DNA from: Peribacillus frigoritolerans
GTDB lineage: Bacteria > Bacillota > Bacilli > Bacillales > Bacillaceae
Direction of reading: 5' to 3'
DNA: 64,000 nt
NCBI RefSeq assembly: GCF_004358755.1
Contig: NZ_SMZY01000004.1
Span: forward strand, 248,001 to 312,000
A model generated the notes under the pieces. It was not told the origin of the DNA, searched no databases, and was given only the letters and a program-made list of their open reading frames with translations. Position numbers and translations under genes: made by a program. Below, piece by piece: positions 1-7,694 of this stretch (its first letter is position 1; each line of letters starts with the position of its first letter).

Positions 1-125
1 TCGTCAACCAGTGACTCGTCTCTCAGCACTAAGCGCAGCCTTGTGGCACAATGCGCGGCAGCCGCTACGTTATCCTTGCCGCCGACGGCTTTTAATACAT
101 CATTTGCTATTTGTTTGTAATCCAT
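1..125 (-). CDS. Sucrose-type PTS enzyme IIBC, N-terminal fragment
   Basis: The first 41 residues of a PTS permease run off the left edge of the window. The start ATG is the complement of 123-125, preceded by a GAGGGAGAG ribosome-binding site. The peptide begins [16 protein letters not shown] and carries the EIIB phosphocysteine motif [12 protein letters not shown]. The cysteine takes phosphate from EIIA and passes it to the incoming sugar. The [12 protein letters not shown] form is the one I associate with sucrose permeases of the SacP/ScrA type; trehalose EIIB domains usually have T-H-C-V-T. Two LacI-type operator palindromes lie just upstream, which fits a substrate-inducible sugar operon. 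The substrate assignment is inference, because only the start of the B domain is visible. Confidence 0.8.
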   Translation of the reverse strand, partial: MDYKQIANDVLKAVGGKDNVAAAAHCATRLRLVLRDESLVD

Positions 126-142
126 ATCCGTCTCTCCCTCTT

Positions 143-164
143 AAAATGTAAAGCTTTACATTTT
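143..164. promoter_or_regulatory. Operator palindrome 1 of the PTS gene
   Basis: A perfect 22-bp palindrome with core TGTAAAGCTTTACA, starting 18 bp upstream of the PTS start codon. It has the symmetry and size of a LacI/GalR-family operator. Its position downstream of the probable -10 fits repression by roadblock. Confidence 0.7.
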
Positions 165-197
165 CTCATAAAAAAATAATTTACTGGATTTTTAAAC

Positions 198-219
198 TTT
201 ATGTAAAGCTTTACATAAA
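198..219. promoter_or_regulatory. Operator palindrome 2 of the PTS gene
   Basis: A second perfect 22-bp palindrome with the same core TGTAAAGCTTTACA. Its centre is 55 bp from operator 1, about five helical turns. On the minus strand a TTTACA inside this palindrome, an 18-bp spacer and TAAATT could form the PTS promoter, which would put one operator on the -35 and the other in the leader. The regulator itself is not in the window. Confidence 0.7.
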
Positions 220-350
220 CTATGAACCTATTGTAAGTTATCATGAAACCGTTGTCAAACAGATTATGAAGACTGAACGAAACTTTCTTAAACTTATCCC
301 ATACAGCATGGAAGCCAGCCAACTACTGGCTGACTTCAACTAGCTTATTA

Positions 351-785
351 TTATTTATTGACTGATAAATCCTTTTTCAAATAGTGGTGCTTAAAGTCTC
401 TTCCAACTCCATCAAGTGTGCCGTACACTTCGTACCCGTGCTTTTTGTAAAAATCCACGGCCTGAAAGCTGAGGGTGTCGACTTTTACAAAGTCGCATTT
501 TTTAAGTTTAGCCAGATTTTCAGCTTCTGCCAGAAGCTTTGATCCGTGGCCTGAATGACGCAGGTCCTCATCGATCATCAGGGTATGAATCTCAAGCCAG
601 TTCCAGCAGATTTCTCCTAAAATCCCACCGCGGACCATGTCATTTTCATCTTTGAGATACAAGTTAACTTCCTCATACCTGCCGTTTAAATCCTCCGGAA
701 AGTGCAGGGAATTATACTCATAGAGTTTTTGATTGACGATGTTTTTGCTGTACGGACTATCTTCTTTTAAAATGTAGTAAGTCAT
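351..785 (-). CDS. GNAT-family N-acetyltransferase
   Basis: This 144-residue protein is a single GNAT domain. Motif A is visible as DLRHSGHGSKLL near residue 80 (the R/Q-x-x-G-x-G/A acetyl-CoA pyrophosphate loop). The C-terminal VDTLSFQAVDFYKKHGYEV is the usual motif B region, with the aromatic YKKHGY. It would transfer an acetyl group from acetyl-CoA to an amine in the cytoplasm; the acceptor cannot be read from sequence. The start is supported by a GGGAGA ribosome-binding site nine bases upstream. It is monocistronic, lying between the PTS promoter region and the cyanophycinase-like gene. Confidence 0.85.
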   Translation of the reverse strand: MTYYILKEDSPYSKNIVNQKLYEYNSLHFPEDLNGRYEEVNLYLKDENDMVRGGILGEICWNWLEIHTLMIDEDLRHSGHGSKLLAEAENLAKLKKCDFVKVDTLSFQAVDFYKKHGYEVYGTLDGVGRDFKHHYLKKDLSVNK

Positions 786-865
786 ATGCTGTCTCCCTGT
801 CTATTTAATATGTTTCTTAATAATTCTTTTTAAAGATGCCAAGTTCCTGTTTCTTTTTGTTTTTT

Positions 866-903
866 TTCTGCGAAAAAAACAAAAAAGCCAAAGAAACTTT
901 GAC
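866..903 (-). terminator. Probable terminator of the cyanophycinase-like gene
   Basis: A short stem (CAAAG, loop AAA, CTTTG at 889-901) is followed on the minus strand by GGC and long T runs. It sits about 20 bp after the stop codon of the gene ending at 923. The stem is weak, so this is a modest call. Confidence 0.5.
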
Positions 904-922
904 TCTTTGTTTTGCTTATCGA

Positions 923-2002
923 TTAAGGTGTATTTCCATATACCTTGCCGGTTGAAGAACTGATCGTGCCGTTATTGACATTCAGCGTATAAGAAAGGCC
1001 ACCTGACCCTGTCCATGTTGAGAGATTGAACGTGTTTCCATCAGTCAGCTTGTAGATGGAAATATTATTATATGTAAGCGAGCTTCCGCTTACACATCTC
1101 GTTGGCGCCTGATTGGATTTGGCCATGTAAACAGCCGCATTCACTGATCCAGGCTGAGTAACCACTTTGGCTGTTCCGTCTTTTTCAACAAGGAGCGCCG
1201 ATTTTTCATTCAGACCGATGCCTTTAGCAGATGTACCGGTTTCTTCCCCGTCCTGTATGTTGCGAGCCATGAAAGTGAGCAATCTTCCCATACGGTCTCT
1301 TTGCTCAAAATGCGTGTCAGTTTGGATGTTGTTATTGTGCGGAGTCTGAATCAGATAGTCTGTAAAGGAAATGAGAGAGCTGTAAGGGTTAGTAAGTGCA
1401 GTAACAGAGTCAAGCGTTCTTGATCCTGCAGAGATGGCATCATAAATATGATCTCCCTGAATCATGGCACCCGCACTTGTGCCGCCAAACGGAACAGTTT
1501 GAATTCGGTTGTTCAAGGCGGTTAAAGCTTGAGAGCCTTCAAGGAACTCCACATAATCCGCCTGATTTCCACCTGCGAAAAATATAGCTTCTGCTTTGTT
1601 AATTCTGTTGATGAGCGAGGAATCCGAGCCTGCCTGTGTTAAATTGTCTACCACGATAGTATTAACCGAGTTAAGAGGTTTTCCTATGGACTTAGCCAGA
1701 TCATATACATACTGATTGTAGCCGTCAGTACCGGTCGCTCGGAGAATAAGGAAATCTCCCCCGTTTGCCTTTTGAATCATCCATTCAAATGCTTTGTCGA
1801 CATCTGTGCTTCCTCCCATGTAAACCTGACCAAATGAAGTAGTTGTTACTTTATCCGCCGTGCTTCCAGTGGTGTAGAGAGTATACGGTGAAGCAGCAGC
1901 GTCTGCTGAACCCTGAGGTGCCGAAACCGTAAATCCTCCTATTAATGCAGCACAAATCAATAGCTTCTTCCCGGCCACTCGCAAATCTTTTACTCGTTTC
2001 AT
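923..2002 (-). CDS. Secreted cyanophycinase-like serine peptidase (family S51)
   Basis: A 359-residue protein with a classical signal peptide (basic MKRVKDLRVAGKK, hydrophobic ICAALIGGF, likely cleavage after SADA near residue 36). The body has peptidase S51/cyanophycinase hallmarks: the FFAGGNQADY strand-turn at about residue 142 and the nucleophile elbow GGTSAGAM with Ser at about 176. Known cyanophycinases cut beta-Asp-Arg dipeptides from cyanophycin; secreted relatives use external polymer. The last 50 residues (ISIYKLTDGNTFNLSTW and onward) look like a small beta-rich extension. The start is supported by TAGGAGGAATGAA before ATG. The gene stands alone. No cyanophycin synthetase is nearby, so an extracellular scavenging role is inferred, and other beta-aspartyl substrates are possible. 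Confidence 0.8.
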   Translation of the reverse strand: MKRVKDLRVAGKKLLICAALIGGFTVSAPQGSADAAASPYTLYTTGSTADKVTTTSFGQVYMGGSTDVDKAFEWMIQKANGGDFLILRATGTDGYNQYVYDLAKSIGKPLNSVNTIVVDNLTQAGSDSSLINRINKAEAIFFAGGNQADYVEFLEGSQALTALNNRIQTVPFGGTSAGAMIQGDHIYDAISAGSRTLDSVTALTNPYSSLISFTDYLIQTPHNNNIQTDTHFEQRDRMGRLLTFMARNIQDGEETGTSAKGIGLNEKSALLVEKDGTAKVVTQPGSVNAAVYMAKSNQAPTRCVSGSSLTYNNISIYKLTDGNTFNLSTWTGSGGLSYTLNVNNGTISSSTGKVYGNTP

Positions 2003-2182
2003 TTCATTCCTCCTATTATCTTTTTTGAAAATTCAAACAAATAATATGCAAGATATGTGCCAAGAAGAAAACAAGCAGGATTATCAAGAGTTTCGCTACT
2101 AGAGACTTTCTTTTTGGATGATTTTGGTCGTTGGAAAAACTAAATAAGAACCTAATCAACCAATTATTTTTATTCTTTTGAC

Positions 2183-2212
2183 AAAAAAAAGCTGCCATTG
2201 TTCAGCAGCTTT
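2183..2212 (-). terminator. Terminator of the O-methyltransferase gene
   Basis: An 8-bp perfect stem (AAAGCTGC at 2188-2195 and GCAGCTTT at 2205-2212) with a 9-nt loop, followed on the minus strand by eight T residues. It lies 8 bp beyond the stop codon. Confidence 0.85.
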
Positions 2213-2219
2213 ACCCTTT

Positions 2220-2882
2220 TTATTTGACAATCCCAAGCACAAATCCGTCGTACCCTTTGCTTCCGACCGTTTGAATAGCCGTCGCCTCGATTTCAGGCTC
2301 CTCTGAAAGCAAATCCATCAGCGTTCGGATACCTTTCACATTCTCGTCTCCGCTGTTTTCAACGATGACCTTACCGCCGCGGGCCACATTGTCTCCCATA
2401 ATAACGGTTCCTGGTTTAGAAAGCTTCATTGCCCATTCGAAATAGCCTGGATAATTGACTTTATCCGCATCAATAAAGATAAAATCAAATGGTTCCTGAT
2501 CCTGAAGTGCCGGCAGCGTATCAAGCGCCGCCCCAACAACGATTTCAATCTTATGATCAAGACCCGCTTTTTTCATATTTTCCATGGCAACTTTCGCATG
2601 CCTCTCTTCATATTCAAGCGTGATCAGCTTTCCGTCTTCAGGCAGCGCACGCGCGAGCCAAATACTGCTGTAGCCGCCGAGCGTACCTATTTCAAGAATC
2701 CTTTTCGCACCCTTCATCTTCGCAAGCAAATAAAGCTGCTTGCCCTGGTTAGGCGCCACATCAATCTCAGGCAGTCCCGCCTCTTCGTTTGCCTTAAGGA
2801 TATAAGACATATCCGGGTCAGATGAATGAAGTTTAGAAATAAAATAATCGTCTGCTTTTTTCCAAGTTGCCGGTGTCGTCAT
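2220..2882 (-). CDS. SAM-dependent O-methyltransferase (family 3)
   Basis: A 220-residue class I methyltransferase of the catechol/caffeoyl-CoA O-methyltransferase family. The SAM-binding motif I is ILEIGTLGGYSS. The acidic metal and SAM site is FDFIFIDADKVNYPGYFEWA, and VIMGDNVARGGKV gives the second metal-ligand region (D-N). It would methylate a hydroxyl group of a small aromatic or similar acceptor with a divalent cation. I chose the start at the complement of 2880-2882 (MTTPATWKK) because AAAGGAGACGATC precedes it; an upstream in-frame ATG would overlap the exporter gene. It follows the ABC exporter genes by about 30 bp on the same strand, so co-transcription is likely. A role tied to export of a methylated compound is speculation. 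Confidence 0.85.
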   Translation of the reverse strand: MTTPATWKKADDYFISKLHSSDPDMSYILKANEEAGLPEIDVAPNQGKQLYLLAKMKGAKRILEIGTLGGYSSIWLARALPEDGKLITLEYEERHAKVAMENMKKAGLDHKIEIVVGAALDTLPALQDQEPFDFIFIDADKVNYPGYFEWAMKLSKPGTVIMGDNVARGGKVIVENSGDENVKGIRTLMDLLSEEPEIEATAIQTVGSKGYDGFVLGIVK

Positions 2883-2914
2883 ATGATCGTCTCCTTTATC
2901 TTTTGTTCTGGTTC

Positions 2915-4003
2915 TTATTCCCACTTAAACGTAAAGCTCGCCACGATAAAAGCTCCCACAACCCAGCATCCCAAAATCAGCGTTTCAGTTCCAAGTGCCA
3001 AAAAGGATGCTCCGACGTTCATAACTTCCCTTAATGCATGGCTCAAATGGGAAATTGGAAGCACATAGACAATCGGCTGCAGAAAATCCGGCATATTTTT
3101 TATCGGAAAAAAGACGCCTCCTAAGAAAAGCATTGGGAAGGAAAGGAATCCTGCGATCGGTGCCGCGCTTTCCGGTGTTTTTGCAATTCCGGCAATGATA
3201 AATCCAATCGCCATAAAGGCAAGGGTACCTAAAATAACAAAAGCGATCAGTGTCAGCCAGGATCCGCGCACAGCCACTCCGAAAATAAGCTGGGCTATGA
3301 CAAGGACAAGCAGTGCCTGCAAACCATTCAGCATAAGGCGTGCTGTGATCTGAGCTGCAATGAAGGTCGATGCTTTAAGTGTCGTCCCCTGCATTCTTCT
3401 TAAAATCCCCCGTTCTCTCCACGCTGCGATCTGCCCGGCCACCCCGTTCATGTTGTTGCTCATAATCATCATCGCCACAATTCCCGGTACAAGAAAATCG
3501 ATATACTGCAGATTCAGCGTTTCAATTCCTTTCGCCTCGGTGACGACCACAGGCTTGTAATCTGCCTTTTCTTTGCTGATCTGATCAACCGCTCCATTTA
3601 CAAGCTGCAGTCCAAGCTGCGAGACAGCGGTATTTGTTTCGTCATAATAGACTGGGAGTTTGAAAGGAGACTCTTGATCAAGCTCTTCACCATAACCTTT
3701 TGGAATCACAATCAAGATTTGAAGATTTCCCTTTTTCACCTCGCTGAAGGCTTTGTCCTCCTTCGACTCCATTTCAAGCTCCATCGCTTTATTTTTCTTT
3801 AATGAGGATACAAATGCCTTCGATTCACCGGATTGATCCTGATCGACAACTCCAACCGTCACCGACATGCTGTTCCCGCCTCCAAGAAACGAACCAAGCA
3901 TAACCATAAGAAAAATCGGAAACAATAGCGTCCAGAATAAGACCTGGCGATTACGGAGAAAAATACGCAGCTGAGTTAGCGTTAACTGCCAATATGCCCT
4001 CAT
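2915..4003 (-). CDS. ABC-2 type exporter permease
   Basis: A 362-residue membrane protein with the ABC-2 layout. One N-terminal helix (VLFWTLLFPIFLMVMLGSFLGG) is followed by a large extracytoplasmic domain of about 130 residues, then five hydrophobic segments from about residue 170 onward (FLVPGIVAMMIMSN, LQALLVLVIAQLIFGV, LIAFVILGTLAFMAIGF, FLSFPMLFLGGVFFP, ETLILGCWVVGAFIVA). It would pair as a homodimer with the ATPase encoded just upstream; the two genes overlap by ATGA, indicating translational coupling. Families of this shape export drugs, antibiotics or lipids; the substrate is unknown. Confidence 0.85.
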   Translation of the reverse strand: MRAYWQLTLTQLRIFLRNRQVLFWTLLFPIFLMVMLGSFLGGGNSMSVTVGVVDQDQSGESKAFVSSLKKNKAMELEMESKEDKAFSEVKKGNLQILIVIPKGYGEELDQESPFKLPVYYDETNTAVSQLGLQLVNGAVDQISKEKADYKPVVVTEAKGIETLNLQYIDFLVPGIVAMMIMSNNMNGVAGQIAAWRERGILRRMQGTTLKASTFIAAQITARLMLNGLQALLVLVIAQLIFGVAVRGSWLTLIAFVILGTLAFMAIGFIIAGIAKTPESAAPIAGFLSFPMLFLGGVFFPIKNMPDFLQPIVYVLPISHLSHALREVMNVGASFLALGTETLILGCWVVGAFIVASFTFKWE

Positions 4004-4929
4004 GCTTCCCTCAGCCTCCTTCCCGTCATATGGATAAAGACGTCCTCAAGTGTTGCCGTCCGAATCTGTAAATCTGCCAATTTCAACCCCCGGTCTGCAG
4101 CCGTTTGAATGAGGCTCGTTAAGGTAGCTTGAAGATTATCCGTATAGAGAATGGTTGCATCCTTCTGCCTCCCAACCTGCTTGACGCCCTCAATTTGAGT
4201 GAGATCCATCTCTGCTGCTTCTTCCTCAAAACGAAATTCCACCGCATTTTCAGAGTGAAGACTGCGGACAAGCTCGGCCGGCGTATCGAGTGCAATCAGA
4301 TTTCCCTGATCCATAATGGCGATCCGGTCGCAAAGCACATGGGCTTCATCCATGTAATGCGTTGTCAAAACAACCGTAACTCCCTTTTCCTTCAGATTGA
4401 AAATAATATCCCACAGTGTTCTTCTAGCCTGCGGATCAAGTCCCGTCGTCGGCTCATCCAGAAAAATAATCAACGGGTCATGGACAAGCGCGAGCGCAAT
4501 CGCAAGCCTCTGCTTCTGGCCGCCTGACAAGCTTTTAATCCGGCTCTTCGTTTTATCCGCAAGCAGCATATCCTCAATCAGCTGAAGAATCGGAATCTGT
4601 TTTTTATAAAAACTCGCATACAAATGAAGAATCTCTTCCACCGTTAAAAGCTCGAATAGCGTCGTCGACTGCAGCTGGACACCAATCACTTCCTTCACCT
4701 TCTTCAAATCCCTCACCACATCAAACCCGCCAATATCAGCCGAACCGCCATCCGGCTTCCTCAGTCCGACCAGCATCTCCAAAGTCGTCGTCTTCCCTGC
4801 ACCATTCGGGCCAAGCACTCCAAATACTTCGCCTTTATACACGTCAAAAGCAATTCCATTGACCGCAGTAAAATCGCCGTACTTTTTCACAAGGCTATTC
4901 ACGGTAATAATTCGTTCCTGCTCACTCAT
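4000..4929 (-). CDS. ABC exporter ATP-binding protein (DrrA-like)
   Basis: A 309-residue nucleotide-binding subunit with Walker A GPNGAGKTTT, signature LSGGQKQR, Walker B LIIFLDEPTTGLDP and switch histidine in VVLTTHYMDEA. The C-terminal ~80 residues form the DUF4162-type extension common in DrrA/CcmA-like exporters. The start MSEQER is chosen at 4929 with GGAG eight bases upstream; a TTG five codons earlier is possible but would place the ribosome-binding site inside the gene. It is the first gene of an ATPase-permease-methyltransferase operon. Function is an efflux pump with its permease partner; the substrate is unknown. Confidence 0.88.
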   Translation of the reverse strand: MSEQERIITVNSLVKKYGDFTAVNGIAFDVYKGEVFGVLGPNGAGKTTTLEMLVGLRKPDGGSADIGGFDVVRDLKKVKEVIGVQLQSTTLFELLTVEEILHLYASFYKKQIPILQLIEDMLLADKTKSRIKSLSGGQKQRLAIALALVHDPLIIFLDEPTTGLDPQARRTLWDIIFNLKEKGVTVVLTTHYMDEAHVLCDRIAIMDQGNLIALDTPAELVRSLHSENAVEFRFEEEAAEMDLTQIEGVKQVGRQKDATILYTDNLQATLTSLIQTAADRGLKLADLQIRTATLEDVFIHMTGRRLREA

Positions 4930-5046
4930 TTTTTCACACTCCAAAATGAGACAGTTTTGCCGCTGCCCCAGATTTGTTTATATAGGTATGTATTCTTTGC
5001 GGGAGGGCTTTATCCCTTTCTTTTCTCTACAATGCATCGTACTTAA

Positions 5047-5079
5047 TTAAAGAAAGAGCCAAAACAAAATTCGGCTCTT
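5047..5079 (-). terminator. Terminator of the haloperoxidase-like gene
   Basis: The stem AAGAGCC/GGCTCTT (5054-5060 with 5073-5079) has a 12-nt loop and is followed on the minus strand by TCTTTAATT. The 3-prime end of the stem overlaps the stop codon at 5078-5080. Confidence 0.7.
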
Positions 5080-6652
5080 AAATAGTTATTTTCGTCCCAT
5101 CAAATCTTGTAAAGGTAAAACCTTTAAACGTTTCATTATAGGTTTTCTTATAGCTTTGTAGAATGCCAATGGCCACTGATTCACCTAATTTCAGACCTTC
5201 AACTCCGTCAGATCGAAAGTGAACACCCGCTGTATCTCGTCCATGTGCGATATTAGAGGCAAGTTTATTTAATTCTCCACCTATTGTTAAGGTTGGGCCG
5301 GCATAAGGGATGAGGGCTGTACCATCAGAATTAACAGCCACTGGATTTGGAATGGCGAAGGATTCATTAAAGAAAGCTTTGAGGATTGTAACGCAAGCTC
5401 CGGCAATACTTGCATGTCCGGCAGGGTATGAAGGATGGGTCGGACAGCCTTCCGGATAAGCTATTGGCAGCAAGTACGTTCCAAATTTTCTTTTTATATG
5501 TTTTATAGCATTAGAATCCAGCAATTCTTGATTAATAGGGTAGTATGAAGCACCAGTTAGATGATTATGAACAAAGCCTCCAAACTCCTCTGGCCGAAGT
5601 TTGCGGTGGACTAACCATTTTTGAAACCATGCAGCTTCCAACGCATTTCTAGTTGCTTTTGTGATGAAATCCAGCATATGCACGGACCCAAAGGTAATAA
5701 AGCCACCCTGAGTTTTTGAATGAAGATAAGGATTGTCTTGATCAAGAGCTCCTTGTCCATAAGTGATTAATATTAAGCAAGCGTTAAGAAAAGCCTGGAA
5801 TGAATAGTCTTGATGAACCCATTCTCCGAGATCTCTGCCACTCCGGATATACCTTGGGACAGAATCAAGATGATTACGTGAAGATGGGAGGTGGCCATTC
5901 TGAATAGCTTCCCATTCGTTGTACGATGTCAGGTAATCGTCACCAGGCACTGGGGTATAGTATTGCTGTGTTACAGTTTTAATCCCTTGCCGAATATCCT
6001 TCCAAAGGAATTGAGAAATCAATGGCCCTGTTTGTTCTCCAGGTGTATTCCCTCTGAACAAGGTTCCACTCGTAACCGCTCCACTCTCTTTTGGCCCCCT
6101 AAAATCAGACAGCTTTGAAAGCTCAGCGGCCGCTTCCACTATCAGTGGGTTCTGATCGTAATCTGAAAAAGGGACATCTCTGGTGATTGCTCTCCAGTAA
6201 AGCTCCACCATTTCACCCGCTTGCCACGCACTGCTGAACCTGGGAGGAACAGCTATGCTTAACTGATGACTATCAGGACCCGCCAGATCAAATGCATAAG
6301 CAGCCTGAGGATTTGCAAGCTTCACAACATTGCCCATAAGGATCGATTCGAAATCTTCGGGTTTTCCTGATGTTAGTGCCTTCTTCAAGGTTTTATATGC
6401 TTTTTTGTCTGCCTCCCCAAGCAGGTTATGGGGCAATGCTTTAGAAAAGTTTCCGATTTTATTTGGATAAAGCTCCTCATCTCCGTTACATCGATGAGCA
6501 CGGTAATGTCTATCAAAATACTTTGCTTGTTTCATACGTAACTTCAGTACTTCATCCCGCCGTTTCTTCTGTGAAAAGGGTCCGATTTGACATGATTTCT
6601 TTTTGGAATGCGACTTACTGCCACTTGCACTTAATCTTTTCGGTTTTTCCAT
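5078..6652 (-). CDS. Vanadium-dependent haloperoxidase-like protein
   Basis: A 524-residue member of the vanadium chloroperoxidase/PAP2 superfamily. The metal-pocket motifs are in order: KLRPEEF (Lys and Arg, about residue 350), HPSYPAGHAS (His about 413) and GRDTAGVHFRSD (Arg about 472, His about 478, the vanadate-ligating position). In characterised enzymes the middle motif is usually P-S-G-H; here it reads P-A-G-H, so the serine that hydrogen-bonds vanadate is alanine. There is no signal peptide; the N-terminus is rich in Lys and Ser. Such enzymes oxidise halides with peroxide, but members of this fold can also be phosphatases. It is a monocistronic gene with its own terminator. Family call is firm; activity is inferred. 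Confidence 0.8.
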   Translation of the reverse strand: MEKPKRLSASGSKSHSKKKSCQIGPFSQKKRRDEVLKLRMKQAKYFDRHYRAHRCNGDEELYPNKIGNFSKALPHNLLGEADKKAYKTLKKALTSGKPEDFESILMGNVVKLANPQAAYAFDLAGPDSHQLSIAVPPRFSSAWQAGEMVELYWRAITRDVPFSDYDQNPLIVEAAAELSKLSDFRGPKESGAVTSGTLFRGNTPGEQTGPLISQFLWKDIRQGIKTVTQQYYTPVPGDDYLTSYNEWEAIQNGHLPSSRNHLDSVPRYIRSGRDLGEWVHQDYSFQAFLNACLILITYGQGALDQDNPYLHSKTQGGFITFGSVHMLDFITKATRNALEAAWFQKWLVHRKLRPEEFGGFVHNHLTGASYYPINQELLDSNAIKHIKRKFGTYLLPIAYPEGCPTHPSYPAGHASIAGACVTILKAFFNESFAIPNPVAVNSDGTALIPYAGPTLTIGGELNKLASNIAHGRDTAGVHFRSDGVEGLKLGESVAIGILQSYKKTYNETFKGFTFTRFDGTKITI

Positions 6653-6987
6653 TACATCATACCTCTCAAAGTAGGTTCCTTATAAATTTTCAATACAGTT
6701 TAAAACTCACAAGAATCCTGTTATAACTTCAAGTTATGTAAAGGTATTTGAAATGTATAGTCTATTGGATTAGGGGATTTATATCATTTTGAAGGAATGG
6801 TTAACTTTTTTTTCGTCGGGGGTGCTTTCTCAGCGTTTTTTTTCGCAGAGCTATTGAAAAAATCCCTATGTACCCATACGCATGAGCGGTTCTAAGCCAG
6901 AAATTAGAAACTGATCCTTAGCACAAACGAAAAAATATATTATGATATGATAAGAGAAAAACGTTTTCAAGCAACAGGGGGATATCA
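6653..6987. promoter_or_regulatory. Intergenic region with DUF624 promoter and cre-like operator
   Basis: This 335-bp gap separates divergent genes. Near its right end on the plus strand are TTAGCA (6918-6923), a 17-bp spacer and TATGAT (6941-6946), a good sigma-A promoter. GAAAAACGTTTTCA (6956-6969) falls over the expected start site and matches 12 of 14 positions of the CcpA cre consensus; it could also be a LacI-family operator. A GGGGG ribosome-binding site precedes the ATG at 6988. The remainder is AT-rich with nothing I recognise. Confidence 0.6.
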
Positions 6988-7650
6988 ATGAAACTCGGAG
7001 GATTGCCGCAGCAGCTCTACACTATAACCGAATGGATCACCAGGATCTTTACAGCCAACATCGTCTGGCTTTTCTTCAACCTGCCTATCGTCTACTTAAC
7101 TTTCAATCTATTTGCAATTAAAGAACCAGCTGGCCTAATAGTCAACGGTCTGACCATTGCGTTCTTTGCTCCATTTATCCTGTTCCCGGCTACAACCGCA
7201 CTCTTCGGCATCGTGCGCAAATGGGTGACCACGGACAGCCAAGTTCCGCTGATCCGTTCCTTTTGGAGTTTCTACAAAGAAAACTACGTCCGCAGCATGA
7301 CCGGCGGCCTGCTTATTGTTCCACTTTGGATTATCTTAGTCATCGACTACTTTTACTTTGCCAACGCCAACTCGCCGCTCTACTATCTTTTCCTGGCAGC
7401 AGGCATATTCATGTTTGTTTTTACTCTGCACTTCTTTTCCAACACGGTGCACTTTCATCTGAAGTTGTTCCAATCGCTTAAAAACTCTATGCTGCTCTCG
7501 CTCGGAAAGCCAGTACATACAGTTGGTATTGCGGCTGGGGTTGGAATTCTGTTCTACATAAGCACAAGCCTGTTTCCTGTTCTGGTCCTGCTTGGATTGG
7601 GGAGTTTAGGGGCTTTGGTAGCGTTTTTTGTTTTTCGCAAGGCTGCCTGA
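6988..7650 (+). CDS. DUF624 (YesL-family) membrane protein
   Basis: A 220-residue integral membrane protein of the YesL/DUF624 family. The N-terminal signature ITRIFTANIVWLFFNLPIVYLTFNLF is typical, followed by about five further hydrophobic segments (FAPFILFPATTALF, GGLLIVPLWIILVIDYFYF, YYLFLAAGIFMFVFTL, AAGVGILFYISTSLFPVLVLLGLGSLGALVAFFVF). Family members usually sit beside carbohydrate ABC importers of the Lpl/Yte type and are thought to assist them; the exact role is not known. Here it stands alone behind its own promoter and cre-like site and before its own terminator. A second DUF624 gene lies at 34662 in the sugar island. Confidence 0.85.
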   Translation: MKLGGLPQQLYTITEWITRIFTANIVWLFFNLPIVYLTFNLFAIKEPAGLIVNGLTIAFFAPFILFPATTALFGIVRKWVTTDSQVPLIRSFWSFYKENYVRSMTGGLLIVPLWIILVIDYFYFANANSPLYYLFLAAGIFMFVFTLHFFSNTVHFHLKLFQSLKNSMLLSLGKPVHTVGIAAGVGILFYISTSLFPVLVLLGLGSLGALVAFFVFRKAA

Positions 7651-7666
7651 AAGGTAAGAATGGAAA

Positions 7667-7694
7667 CCTGCTTTCTTTTGAAGGCAGGCTTTTT
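7667..7694 (+). terminator. Terminator of the DUF624 gene
   Basis: A 9-bp stem with one G-U pair (7667-7675 with 7680-7688, arms starting CCTGC and ending GCAGG), a TTTT loop, then CTTTTTG. It lies 17 bp after the stop codon. Confidence 0.8.

Noticed and set aside
107-322. Open frame of 71 codons on the minus strand over the PTS promoter region
   Set aside because: It covers both operator palindromes and the PTS start, has no ribosome-binding site and has random-looking composition.
2016-2198. 60-codon minus-strand frame between the cyanophycinase-like gene and its neighbour
   Set aside because: It overlaps the O-methyltransferase terminator stem and has no ribosome-binding site; the sequence is AT-rich noise.
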